Assembly (NCBI GenBank): GCA_031253755.1
Contig: JAIRVT010000061.1
Location: 1-44,835 of the forward strand
Direction of reading: 5' to 3'
Length of the DNA: 44,835 nucleotides
From: Enterobacteriaceae bacterium
GTDB lineage: Bacteria; Pseudomonadota; Gammaproteobacteria; Enterobacterales; Enterobacteriaceae
The notes below the pieces were generated by a model that had not been told where the DNA came from, made no database searches, and saw only the letters and a list, made by a program, of their open reading frames with translations. The position numbers and the translations under genes were made by a program. Position 1 is the first letter of the stretch, and each line of letters opens with the position of its first letter. Shown piece by piece: positions 27,801 to 35,637 of this stretch.

Positions 27801-29224
27801 ATCGTCAAAACAGCAGCAGCGCCACAACAACCGGCAAAGCCCAAATGCGGGTTTACACCAGTACTGGCAGTGATTTATCCGTCAATGGTAAAGGCGACGG
27901 CAGCTATCAGGCAGAGTCCAGCAGCAATAGCGCTGCCATAACCGGCAGCATCAACGCCCGAAATGGCATTTCTGTTCAGACCACCAGAGATGCACGCTAT
28001 CAGGGCACCAACATGAATGCCGGCAGTGGCCGGGCAGAGGTGAATGCTGGCGGCAATCTTCAGTTCGATCAGGCCACCAGCCGCAAGGAGCAAAACAGTC
28101 AAGGCCATCGTGGAGAAGCATCCCTGACCGTCGGAAATAACCCGGATGGCAATAATTTCGCGGGCAGCGCGGGCGTGGGCTATAGCACCAATCAACAAAT
28201 CAGTACCACAGCACACACCAGCACCATCACTGGCGGACAAGGCACCAATCTGTATGCGGGCAATAACCTGACGCTGCAAGGCGCGAATGTCTCCGGTAAA
28301 CAGGTTGATCTGGCAGCACAGCGTGGCGAAATCGCGCTGAATTCCGCTGAGGATACGGTTAACAACAACGGCTGGAATTTTGATGTTCATGGCAGAGGCA
28401 GTGTTTCCAATAAAGCGCGTAATGCTGAAGGTAATGACAGCAACAGCGGAAATAACGCAGGCACAGAAAATAGCATCATCGACAACACCTTAAATATCGG
28501 TGGTGGCGTGAAATTCGGCGTTGACCAACTGAACAAAGTCACTTACCAAAACAGCCAAATTTCGGGTGGTAACGTCACTCTGACCAGCGGTCGTGATACC
28601 TCTTTCAGAGGCGCCAACATCGACGCTGAACAGATCACCGGTAACATCGGTGGCGGCTTCAGCGTTGAAAGCCTGAAAAACAAAACCGACAGCCTGAATA
28701 TTGGTCTGGATACAGGCTTAGGCTATAGCAAAACCACCAAAGGTGATGAAGCGACGGCAACGGCTGACAGCAACACTCCGCAAGCCGCAGCTACAGATGA
28801 AAAGCCAAGTCTCAAGGCAAGATTAGCGGACTTAAAAGAGCGTCTGATGGGTAAAACCAAAGGATTCGATGGCAAGTTCAAAGGGAATTACGACACGCTT
28901 AATCAAGAAATCATCGGCACCCAATCAACGCTGAACGGCACTCAGGGCGTTAACCTGAATATCGCGGGTGACACCACGCTGACAGGCAGCCGGATTGACA
29001 GCACACAAGGTCAGGCATCGGTGAATAGCCAACAAGTTAACTATCAATCCCTCACAGGCTACGATAGAGGCAGAAACATGGGCGTTAACGTATCAAGTTC
29101 CGCAGCGGATCTGGCAAGTTCTGCTCAAAAAGACCTTTTCTCAGGCAAAATGCCTTTTGTGAAAAATGAAAGCCACGATACCGAGATCCCAGCCACACAC
29201 AGCGGAATCAAAGGCCGTAATTAA
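24827..29224 (+). CDS. Two-partner secretion exoprotein, haemolysin/haemagglutinin type (TpsA, XhlA-like)
   Basis: 1465 residues. The start is the ATG at 24827 behind GAGGG; the open frame extends 27 codons further upstream without support. A signal peptide ends near residue 30. The TPS secretion domain has the NPNL-type motif as RNPSLLLG (118-125) and NPNGI at 140-144. The CNGCGF cysteine pair (146, 149), found in ShlA/HpmA haemolysins, follows. The rest is a beta-helix of degenerate repeats. Shared units QGTQYQ appear near 27375 and 27730, with a relative (QGTNMNAG) near 28000. The C terminus shows no VENN motif and no CDI toxin module, and no immunity gene follows. I infer a contact-dependent cytolysin or adhesin of the ShlA/XhlA group, activated during export by its TpsB. 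The activity itself cannot be read from sequence. Confidence 0.9.
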   Translation: MKKKKFRLSPTGKLAASMAIILATCSSSFADGITPAGDSAHRPDVSIAGNGATVVNIVAPSDSGLSHNQYKDFNVSQMGAVLNNSLAAGQSELAGQLSANSHLNGQAATIILNEVISRNPSLLLGKQEIFGMAADYVLANPNGITCNGCGFINTNQASLVVGNPLVENGTLQGFSTLDNQKALQIRNSGLSHNDVLNLIAPKMDINGKIITTKALNIITGNNQISADGQVLASKQARIGALDSYYLGSMQAGRIRLLNTAQGSGVNIQGKMSAADGIAISSQGDVKLQAANLQGGDISLEGQNLLSEGRLNKSSSFKEKTDKGAFSGGYTSKTKINESVARTQLSGKNITLVANRNDQITATDIDGDNIDITGANLKLDSQPLHQVKSDTNNQWKLSWEYNVTEGNEKHLHEGNSLKARENVHLTANEGNVEIRGSKITAGNQIAVSAKNDINVTGIVESSTDFEKGYKKNHTAELQTGNWSTANTSQKMVSSELKAGGDLGINAGGNAEIIGSELHSGKNTIISAGKQTKIAVQTLVEGKSAEKNKTYWGGIGGGSNKGKSEKSETQLASEISADGKILLNGTEGITITGSQIKAHEGAYVNANDGKLIIDNAVSNLTKTVDERTGTVFNITKNTNRGKSNKQTSTGSQLVSDADLKLLSNQDINVIGSLVKSMEELNIDTSGDINVLAAEIQNQNQQEKTNLNLLYYAHEAQDKQYRAGAGFEHNLDSQNTTLITQQQAELNGGNFVFNAGKNATFNGAKLVTTKGGASIAGDNIALTAAEDRTTTESLQEQVRGGIFATGGMDKFGGGVDGGYTKNTQTQGSTTAVVSKAQINGNLELNATGELKQQGTQYQVQGTYLANAGRVNNQATENTQSHSTGQLQVGGEINVTSDYSMLSRPIEKTVNAAKDGKLDTSVAKAGVPNAGVELAMNGNSHYTNTHQSDAVVTTVNAGDIKVDTHGDIYDQGTQYQANEGGVSLTAGSHTSEAAYNRQNSSSATTTGKAQMRVYTSTGSDLSVNGKGDGSYQAESSSNSAAITGSINARNGISVQTTRDARYQGTNMNAGSGRAEVNAGGNLQFDQATSRKEQNSQGHRGEASLTVGNNPDGNNFAGSAGVGYSTNQQISTTAHTSTITGGQGTNLYAGNNLTLQGANVSGKQVDLAAQRGEIALNSAEDTVNNNGWNFDVHGRGSVSNKARNAEGNDSNSGNNAGTENSIIDNTLNIGGGVKFGVDQLNKVTYQNSQISGGNVTLTSGRDTSFRGANIDAEQITGNIGGGFSVESLKNKTDSLNIGLDTGLGYSKTTKGDEATATADSNTPQAAATDEKPSLKARLADLKERLMGKTKGFDGKFKGNYDTLNQEIIGTQSTLNGTQGVNLNIAGDTTLTGSRIDSTQGQASVNSQQVNYQSLTGYDRGRNMGVNVSSSAADLASSAQKDLFSGKMPFVKNESHDTEIPATHSGIKGRN

Positions 29225-29259
29225 AGTTATTATTTTAAGTCAATTGTCATTATCTGAAT

Positions 29260-29289
29260 CTACGGTAGCTGATAGGCTACCGTAGTTTT
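29260..29289 (+). terminator. Intrinsic terminator of the tpsBA operon
   Basis: CTACGGTAGC and GCTACCGTAG form a perfect 10-bp stem around TGATAG, followed by TTTT, 36 bp after the tpsA stop. Confidence 0.85.
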
Positions 29290-29329
29290 ATCATAGACGA
29301 CACTTCGGATATTTTAAGGTACCAGTCTA

Positions 29330-30814
29330 ATGTCAGCTTCTTCCTCCGCCTATTTTCCACATTTAATTTTGCTGAAAGGACAGATTAGGGATGGCCTATA
29401 CTGTGCTTTACGTAATGCGATTATAGAGGGGCATTTATCTGCTGGCACAAAGCTGCCCTCAAGCCGCACTTTAGCAGAAATGATGTCAATTTCACGTAAT
29501 TCTGTACTGGCGGCGTTCGAACGACTATTGGATGAAGGGTATTTAATCACTAAACCAAGTTCAGGAACGTATGTTGCAGATGTGATTCCTGATCAATTGA
29601 TTCAAATTCAGCAGAATATAAAACAATCTGCGCATAGATCGGCTCAGCGGCTTGATATTAATCCACATATTGCCCATTTATTGCCATATTGGCAGAGGCA
29701 AGCATTATTCAGCCAAGAAAAAAAAATGTTCCATGTTGGTGTTGGCTGTATAGATTTATTTCCTCATCAGCTTTGGGGAAAATTATTAGGGCGAGCTTGG
29801 CGACAATCCTATCACCAATTAGGGCAGTTTCACGATCCAAAAGGTTATTTGCCCTTACGTCAGGCAATTTGCCAGTATGTCCGTTCTACGCGAGGGGTAA
29901 ATTGTAACGAACAGCAAATTCTTATTGTTAATGGTACACAGCAAGCGATTCATTTGGCTGCTTATGCGTTGTTACAACCACAGGATCAAGTGTGTTTAGA
30001 TGAACCTGGCTATGATGCCGCTTTGAATGTTTTTCGAAGTTTCGGGATTACCGTACACCCTATCAGTAGTGATGATGAGGGTATGCAAATCCCGGAAATA
30101 ATTCAGCGCCATGCAGAAAGCAAACTTATTTATACTGCTCCTTCGCATCAATTTCCGCTTGGTGTCACACTCAGCCTCGCTCGGCGTTTTGCCTTACTGG
30201 ATTGGGCGGCGAATCAGCAAAAATGGATTTTTGAAGATGACTATAACAGTGAATTTCGTTATGGGACTCATCCTATCCAAGCCTTACAGGGGTTAGATCA
30301 ACAGCAAAGAGTCATCTATGCCGGTACTTTTACCAAAATGATGTTTCCCGAATTTAGGCTCGGTTTTATGGTTGTGCCTGAAGCCTTAATCGATGTATTT
30401 AGTGCCGCTAAGTATTATACCGATACTCGTAGTTCTCATTTAGAACAAGCCGCACTGGCTTTATTTATACGGGAAGGACACTATGCCCGGCATGTGCGTA
30501 AAGTCCGTAAAGCTTGTTATGAACGCCAACAGGTATTAATTGACGCGATTCAACAAGATCTTGCTGATGTGATGGTGGTTCAGCCAACAGATTCAGGGGT
30601 TCATTTGGTGTGTTGGCTCAATGATTCATGGACAGAGCATGATTTTATGACCCAATGCGCAAAAGCAGGTTTGGCAGTACAGCCCTTATCCCGATATTGT
30701 CAACTCGCATCACAAAAAGCCGCTGTACTCTTTGGCTATGCAGCACATAGCCCTGATGAAATCAAAATGGGTATTCAAAAATTGGCAGTACAAATCCGCA
30801 AGCAAAATAGATAA
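29330..30814 (+). CDS. MocR/PdxR-family regulator (GntR HTH fused to aminotransferase fold)
   Basis: 494 residues. The N-terminal GntR winged helix (about 17-84) includes AGTKLPSSRTLAEMMSISRN and GYLITKPSSGTYVAD. The rest is a class I aminotransferase fold: EPGYDAAL, IFEDDYNSEFRYG and YAGTFTKMMFPEFRLG, with the pyridoxal-phosphate lysine at 336. MocR proteins are PLP-sensing regulators, usually of nearby vitamin B6, GABA or taurine genes. No pdxS/pdxT or gabT is next to it. The closest partner is the GNAT gene downstream on the same strand. Codon use is visibly more AT-rich than in the flanking tps and yhjD genes, suggesting transfer. AAGG lies 11 bases before the ATG. The family is sure, the target unknown. 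Confidence 0.9.
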   Translation: MSASSSAYFPHLILLKGQIRDGLYCALRNAIIEGHLSAGTKLPSSRTLAEMMSISRNSVLAAFERLLDEGYLITKPSSGTYVADVIPDQLIQIQQNIKQSAHRSAQRLDINPHIAHLLPYWQRQALFSQEKKMFHVGVGCIDLFPHQLWGKLLGRAWRQSYHQLGQFHDPKGYLPLRQAICQYVRSTRGVNCNEQQILIVNGTQQAIHLAAYALLQPQDQVCLDEPGYDAALNVFRSFGITVHPISSDDEGMQIPEIIQRHAESKLIYTAPSHQFPLGVTLSLARRFALLDWAANQQKWIFEDDYNSEFRYGTHPIQALQGLDQQQRVIYAGTFTKMMFPEFRLGFMVVPEALIDVFSAAKYYTDTRSSHLEQAALALFIREGHYARHVRKVRKACYERQQVLIDAIQQDLADVMVVQPTDSGVHLVCWLNDSWTEHDFMTQCAKAGLAVQPLSRYCQLASQKAAVLFGYAAHSPDEIKMGIQKLAVQIRKQNR

Positions 30815-30979
30815 ATTGAAGCCGGCCGAAGAGAGTTTACAAAAAGCCGGATTCCCTCGAAAGTCTCTCCTCACCAAAACTGGTACTGTAAAAAATAGGA
30901 AAACTGTATCTTATAAGAGTACCACGTCAATATTATGATCTGGCCATCAATTTTCAACCAAAGATGATGGAAGAGTCAT

Positions 30980-31435
30980 ATGCAAAATCAAGATATTCAC
31001 GTCGTATCTGTTCAACACCAAGATTATCAACAATGGTTACCATACTGGTTAGCCTATCAAGATTTTTATAAAGTCAGCTTATCTAATCCTGTCACCCAAA
31101 CAACTTGGCAGCGCTTTTTTGATGAAACTGAGCCGGTTTACTGTGCAGTTGCCAAACAAGACGAACAGGTCTTAGGTTTTGTGCATTATGTCATTCACCG
31201 TTCAACTTGGGCGGAACAAAATTATTGTTATCTTGAAGACTTATTTGTATCACCCGACGTTCGTGGGCAACAAATTGGTAAACGTTTGATTGAATATGTC
31301 CAGAAGCAAGCCATTGCTCATCAATGCGCACGCCTGTATTGGCATACACAGGAAGTCAACCATACCGCACAAAAACTTTATAATTGGGTTGCCGAAAAAC
31401 CGGGTGTGATTCAATATCGTATGCCTTTGGAATAA
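30980..31435 (+). CDS. GNAT-family N-acetyltransferase
   Basis: 151 residues. The acetyl-CoA-binding motif A is present as LEDLFVSPDVRGQQIGKRLI (about 91-110), with QQ where RGxGxG/A proteins often have QG. A C-terminal LYWHTQEVNHTAQKLYNWV matches motif B. The substrate is unknown; amines, aminoglycosides and peptides are all possible. GGAAGAG precedes the ATG. It shares strand, AT-rich codon use and a 165-bp spacer with the MocR-type gene, so it may be that regulator's target. A strong terminator follows. Confidence 0.88.
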   Translation: MQNQDIHVVSVQHQDYQQWLPYWLAYQDFYKVSLSNPVTQTTWQRFFDETEPVYCAVAKQDEQVLGFVHYVIHRSTWAEQNYCYLEDLFVSPDVRGQQIGKRLIEYVQKQAIAHQCARLYWHTQEVNHTAQKLYNWVAEKPGVIQYRMPLE

Positions 31436-31442
31436 GGCCAAG

Positions 31443-31475
31443 AAGTCCACCGTTAGATAGGGTGGACTTTTTTTC
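31443..31475 (+). terminator. Intrinsic terminator after the GNAT gene
   Basis: AAGTCCACC (31443-31451) pairs with GGTGGACTT (31461-31469), followed by a run of T. It starts 7 bp after the GNAT stop. Confidence 0.9.
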
Positions 31476-31555
31476 AGACAGTTTGGATAAGTTGATTTTC
31501 TTCAATTCAGCCATAAACTGGCATTTATGAATAACAGCCAATACCAGATACCATT

Positions 31556-32473
31556 GTGAATAAAAAAAATAGCGGCTTGCTTAATGGGCTGATCCGCATT
31601 GGAAATGCTTTCTACCATACTGTCCGCCGTATTCCCTTTATTGCTCATCTGATCCGGGCGGCACAACGGTTCAACGACAGAATGGGCAACCAGTTTGGCG
31701 CAGCCATTACTTATTTTTCCTTTTTGTCCCTGATCCCGATTCTGATGCTCTCGTTTGCGGTCGCCGGTTTTGTGCTGGCCTCTAACCCTGATTTGCTGGC
31801 AAAACTCGTCAACGGTATCGCCAACAGCATCAGCGATCCCTCTCTGGCGAATACCCTGAAAAACAGTGTTGATACAGCCATCAAACAAAGAACCGCCGTT
31901 GGTTTGACCGGTCTGGCGATTGCACTTTATTCCGGTGTGAATTGGGTCGGTAATCTGCGTGAAGCAATCCTTGCACAATCCCGCGATGTTTGGGAGCGCA
32001 ATCACGCAGAGAAAGAAAAAATCTACTTCCAGTATATCCGTGATGTTTTCTCGCTGTTTGGCCTGCTGTTCGCGTTAGTCATCACACTGTCCTTAAACTC
32101 CATCGCGGGTTCTGCACAGGCAACCATTGTCCACGCGCTAGGGCTGGAAAACATCGAATGGTTGCATCCTGTCTGGACATCCATCGGCTTATTTATTTCC
32201 ATTTCCGCCAATTATCTGTTATTTCTATGGATTTTGTGGATATTGCCTCGGCATCGGCCTGAACGGAAAGCACTGCTTCAGGGCACATTAATCGCTGCTA
32301 TCGGGTTTGAGGCAATAAAATCAGTGATGACAATCATGCTGCCACGCCTTGCCAGTTCGCCTTCGGGTGCCGCCTTTGGCTCAGTAATTGGCTTGATGGC
32401 ATTTTTCTATTTCTTTGCTCGACTGACCCTGTTTTGCGCTGCCTGGATCGCTACAGCAGAGAAAAGAGAGTAG
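31556..32473 (+). CDS. yhjD: Inner-membrane protein YhjD (YihY/BrkB superfamily)
   Basis: 305 residues with about six membrane segments. It closely resembles E. coli YhjD: RFNDRMGNQFGAAITYFSFL, LYSGVNWVGNLREAILAQSR, SPSGAAFGSVIGLMAFFYFF and the ending TLFCAAWIATAE. YhjD is an envelope protein; a point mutation in it suppresses loss of Kdo in E. coli, linking it to transport of lipid A precursors. The start is GTG at 31556 with no clear ribosome binding site. No in-frame ATG occurs until residue 43, which lies within the conserved part, so the exact start is uncertain. The gene lies alone after the GNAT terminator. Confidence 0.93.
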   Translation: MNKKNSGLLNGLIRIGNAFYHTVRRIPFIAHLIRAAQRFNDRMGNQFGAAITYFSFLSLIPILMLSFAVAGFVLASNPDLLAKLVNGIANSISDPSLANTLKNSVDTAIKQRTAVGLTGLAIALYSGVNWVGNLREAILAQSRDVWERNHAEKEKIYFQYIRDVFSLFGLLFALVITLSLNSIAGSAQATIVHALGLENIEWLHPVWTSIGLFISISANYLLFLWILWILPRHRPERKALLQGTLIAAIGFEAIKSVMTIMLPRLASSPSGAAFGSVIGLMAFFYFFARLTLFCAAWIATAEKRE

Positions 32474-32475
32474 CC

Positions 32476-32538
32476 TACCCAATGGATTTCGAGTTGCATC
32501 GCTTGCTGCAAGGGACAACTTGAAAGACGACGGGTATA
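32476..32538 (+). repeat. Dispersed intergenic repeat, copy B (63 bp)
   Basis: Same ends as copy A at 1957-2040 but in the opposite orientation and with a shorter middle. Starts TACCCAATGG and ends GACGACGGGTATA. It begins 3 bp after the yhjD stop. Confidence 0.75.
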
Positions 32539-32588
32539 AAACAAAACCGCTTCACCGGAAGCATTTTATTTTATAGAAGGAGTCATAC

Positions 32589-32795
32589 ATGCCATTTGTA
32601 AACATCAGAATCACCCGCGAAGGCGCAACTGCCGAACAGAAAAAACAGCTGATTGAAGGTGCAACCCAGTTGCTGGTGGATGTTCTGGGCAAGAACCCGG
32701 CTACCACATTTGTCATTATTGATGAAGTCGAAACCGATAACTGGGGCATTGGTGGCAAGAACGTAACAGAATTACGGGCAGCCGCAAAGAAATAA
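32589..32795 (+). CDS. Small 4-oxalocrotonate tautomerase-family enzyme
   Basis: 68 residues. The N terminus MPFVNIRITREG gives the catalytic Pro1 after Met removal. The middle EQKKQLIEGATQLLVDVLGK and the C-terminal IDEVETDNWGIGGKNV match the 4-OT family (EQKETLI, HFGIGG). Such enzymes move protons on 2-hydroxymuconate-like or phenylpyruvate-like substrates. No catechol-degradation genes are nearby, so the natural substrate is unknown. AAGGAG precedes the ATG. Monocistronic, ended by tandem repeats and a terminator. Confidence 0.9.
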   Translation: MPFVNIRITREGATAEQKKQLIEGATQLLVDVLGKNPATTFVIIDEVETDNWGIGGKNVTELRAAAKK

Positions 32796-32866
32796 GCACT
32801 GTTTTTTAATAACTGACTGTTTTTATAATAACCAACTGTTTTTTATAATAACTAGCTGTTTTTTAT
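32791..32866 (+). repeat. About 20-bp tandem array in the tautomerase 3' untranslated region
   Basis: Four units beginning AATAA and carrying ACTGTTTTTT or GCTGTTTTTT: a partial one covering the stop codon (32791-32807), then 32808-32826, 32827-32846 and 32847-32866. The complement has an AAAAAACAGT core, related to the core of the 15-bp arrays. Confidence 0.8.
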
Positions 32867-32881
32867 AATAAATAGATAATC

Positions 32882-32907
32882 AGGGCAAATATATTGCCCT
32901 TTTTTTT
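32882..32907 (+). terminator. Intrinsic terminator of the tautomerase gene
   Basis: AGGGCAA and TTGCCCT form a 7-bp stem around ATATA, followed by seven or more T. It lies just before the converging glycosyltransferase stop. Confidence 0.85.
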
Positions 32908-32915
32908 AGAATTAA

Positions 32916-33914
32916 TTAAATATATGTTTCAGGCGTAGTGTTATTTATTTTATCCAATAATTGTATTATCGCATTTTTTACGGAAACAACCTCAATATCA
33001 TTCACTATTTTTCCATTTTTTATTAAAATGTGATTAATTCCGATTGGATGCCAGCGAAGATATTTCTCCGGCCTATTTTCGAATAATGAAACAACGGGTA
33101 TTTTTAATGCTGATCCTAAATGCACAGGTGCGCTATCTGTTGACACTATCATATCCATCCAACTCGTTGCAGCAACCATATCTTGTATGCTATTTGTTTC
33201 TAATACGGTGAAATTTGAATTAATCTGTTTTCCTATTTTTTCCGTGGGATCATGAAAAATAAAAATATCAGCAATATCTGCTATTTCATTTGAGAGTATA
33301 AACCATTTATCTAAATCCCATTTTCTATACCCTGATTTGTTGGATACAAAGAACCCAAGTTTTTTTCTATTGGATTTGTTTATTATATTACACCACTTTT
33401 TTCTCATAAATTCATCAGGATAAACCATCACCCTTAATTCACTGACGCTAGGCGATTTAAGCTCAGGCAATAAAGAAAAACCCGATAAGGATTCATGTAT
33501 TATAGGCCGATTAGCGATGTGATCATTATTACGGTCATCAAACTCACTTTCCGGCGTGTGCCATCTGCAATCAGGAATATTAAGTTGTTTAATAAATTGA
33601 ATACTGTTTTTATTCATGCCGCCATTTGGAATAATACCCAGATCAAAATGAATTTTTCTTAATTTAAATATCAGCCGAATCCGGTTTATTAAAGCATTAA
33701 ATTTACCCGGCTCTATATTTCTGCTGAATTCTTTACTATATACATAAGTATGAATATGTGAAACATAGGGATTATTATCCAAGATTGGCGCATTATATTT
33801 ATTAGCCAGAACATGAATTTCAGCATTTGGCCATTTTTGTTTCAACGAATAAATTAATGGCGTTGTACATATCATATCACCAAGAAAATCAATTCTGATT
33901 ATGAGTATTTTCAT
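32916..33914 (-). CDS. Glycosyltransferase family 9 (heptosyltransferase-like)
   Basis: 332 residues, GT-B fold. The N-terminal donor-site loop IRIDFLGDMICTTPLIYSLK (6-25) and C-terminal VSTDSAPVHLGSALKIPVVS (257-276) are the two conserved GT9 regions of the RfaC/RfaF/RfaQ type. Family members add heptose or similar sugars to lipopolysaccharide core in the cytoplasm. The gene stands alone, away from any LPS cluster, and is far more AT-rich than its neighbours, so it was probably acquired horizontally. A small palindrome, TATACTT-AAAA-AAGTATA, at 33939-33956 lies just upstream of the start. Acceptor and donor sugars cannot be read from sequence. Confidence 0.85.
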   Translation of the reverse strand: MKILIIRIDFLGDMICTTPLIYSLKQKWPNAEIHVLANKYNAPILDNNPYVSHIHTYVYSKEFSRNIEPGKFNALINRIRLIFKLRKIHFDLGIIPNGGMNKNSIQFIKQLNIPDCRWHTPESEFDDRNNDHIANRPIIHESLSGFSLLPELKSPSVSELRVMVYPDEFMRKKWCNIINKSNRKKLGFFVSNKSGYRKWDLDKWFILSNEIADIADIFIFHDPTEKIGKQINSNFTVLETNSIQDMVAATSWMDMIVSTDSAPVHLGSALKIPVVSLFENRPEKYLRWHPIGINHILIKNGKIVNDIEVVSVKNAIIQLLDKINNTTPETYI

Positions 33915-34039
33915 TTTTATCGATGGATAAATAATATTTATACTTAAAAAAGTATACCATCAAATGAAAACAATCAAGTTGCCAATCAGCGGCTAGAGAA
34001 AACCGACTGACTGACGTTTAACGTTTTGGTGGCAAGAAA

Positions 34040-35383
34040 TTACAAAATCCCTTGCGCCAGCATCGCGTCAGCGACTTTCACAAAACCGGCGATGTTTGCA
34101 CCCTGTACATAGTTGATGTGTTTGGATTCCCCACCGTATTCCACGCAGGATTGGTGAATGTCGAGCATAATGTGCTGTAGGCGGAAATCCACTTTTTCTG
34201 CTTTCCAGTTCTGACGTATCGCGTTCTGCGACATTTCCAGCCCGGAAGTGGCAACACCGCCCGCATTCGCCGCTTTACCCGGCGCAAAGAGTACACCGGC
34301 TTCAAGGAAAGCCTCGGTTGCTGCGATGGTTGCAGGCATATTCGCACCCTCGGCAACCGCTTTGACACCGTTTTTAATCAATTTCTGCGCATCTTCCAGA
34401 TGTAGCTCATTTTGCGTCGCGCAAGGCAAAGCGATATCGACAGGCACTGACCACGGGTTTTGATCTTTTAGGAACGTCAGCCCGCGCTCTTTGGCATACT
34501 CTTCAACACGGCCATAACGCTGATTTTTGATCTCTTCGAGATGCGCCAGTTTCTCCGGCGTGAAACCTTCGTCGTCCAGCACGGTGCCGCCGGAATCAGA
34601 AACTGTCACCACTTTAGCACCCTGTTCCATACATTTTTCGATGGTGTATTGGGCCACATTTCCTGCACCAGATACCGATATCCGCATTCCGTCCAGATTC
34701 ATGCCATGACGTTTCAGCATCGCTTGGGTGAAATAAACCAGACCATAGCCCGTCGCTTCAGGCCGGATCAGGCTGCCGCCAAAGGCGAGTTCTTTGCCCG
34801 TGAAAACGCAGGCGGTATTGTTGGACAGTTTTTTCATCATGCCAGCCATAAACGCCACTTCTCGCCCACCCACACCAATATCACCGGCGGGAACATCCGT
34901 ATCAGGCCCCAGATGGCGATATAATTCGGTCATCAATGCCTGACAAAATCGCATGATTTCTCCCTGACTTTTGCCTTTCGGATCGAAATCAGAACCGCCT
35001 TTTGCGCCGCCCATTGGCAATGTTGTCAGCGCATTTTTCAATGTTTGCTCAAAACCGAGAAATTTCAGGATGGAGAGATTCACGGAAGGGTGAAAACGCA
35101 TTCCGCCCTTAAACGGCCCGATAGCGGAGTTGAACTGAACGCGCCATGCACGGTTTACCTGCACTTTTCCCTGATCATCGACCCAACTGACGCGGAACTG
35201 AATGACTCGTTCAGGCTCGACCAAACGCTCCAGCAAGCTCTGCTCACGATATTGGGGATTTCGCTCCAGAAACGGCCAAAGTGATGCCATGACTTCTTTA
35301 ACTGCCTGTAAATATTCAACTTGATGTGGATTATGACTCTGGATAGATTCGAGAAATGCGACCAGCGATGATGATATATTCAT
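34040..35383 (-). CDS. gdhA: NADP-specific glutamate dehydrogenase
   Basis: 447 residues, the same size as E. coli GdhA. It catalyses reductive amination of 2-oxoglutarate to glutamate with NADPH. The catalytic lysine lies at 128 in PMGGAKGGSDFDPKGKS. GDIGVGGREVAFMAG follows, and the Rossmann motif is SGAGNVAQYTIEK. FKGGMRFHPSVNLSILKFLG is typical of hexameric bacterial enzymes. It is transcribed alone, divergent from nothing close. The 254-bp gap upstream to uspA holds its promoter, not resolved by eye, and the uspA terminator. Confidence 0.98.
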   Translation of the reverse strand: MNISSSLVAFLESIQSHNPHQVEYLQAVKEVMASLWPFLERNPQYREQSLLERLVEPERVIQFRVSWVDDQGKVQVNRAWRVQFNSAIGPFKGGMRFHPSVNLSILKFLGFEQTLKNALTTLPMGGAKGGSDFDPKGKSQGEIMRFCQALMTELYRHLGPDTDVPAGDIGVGGREVAFMAGMMKKLSNNTACVFTGKELAFGGSLIRPEATGYGLVYFTQAMLKRHGMNLDGMRISVSGAGNVAQYTIEKCMEQGAKVVTVSDSGGTVLDDEGFTPEKLAHLEEIKNQRYGRVEEYAKERGLTFLKDQNPWSVPVDIALPCATQNELHLEDAQKLIKNGVKAVAEGANMPATIAATEAFLEAGVLFAPGKAANAGGVATSGLEMSQNAIRQNWKAEKVDFRLQHIMLDIHQSCVEYGGESKHINYVQGANIAGFVKVADAMLAQGIL

Positions 35384-35580
35384 GTATAGCTTCCTGTAAC
35401 ATTCTGATGTGATGCTCCTCAGCGATTTTCATTAGGTGTCTTTTTTGTTGAAAATGTGAGGTAACTACGGTTTGCTTTCCGAATATACCACTACTCACTC
35501 ACTTAATTTCAATAACTATGTTTATTTATTTTTAAAAAATTTCTAAAAGATGGTGTTTTTTAAAGCGCCATATTCCTGCT

Positions 35581-35610
35581 AAAAAAAAATCGCCTGCATA
35601 AGCAGACGAT
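35581..35610 (-). terminator. Intrinsic terminator of uspA
   Basis: On the minus strand ATCGTCTGC pairs with GCAGGCGAT (one G-U pair) around TTAT and is followed by at least eight T. It lies about 28 bp after the uspA stop. Confidence 0.85.
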
Positions 35611-35637
35611 TTTATTGAATAAATTTTCAGTGGAAGA

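Noticed and set aside
31502-32005. Minus-strand 167-residue open frame inside yhjD
   Set aside because: Antisense to a strongly conserved gene; no recognisable domain and no ribosome binding site.
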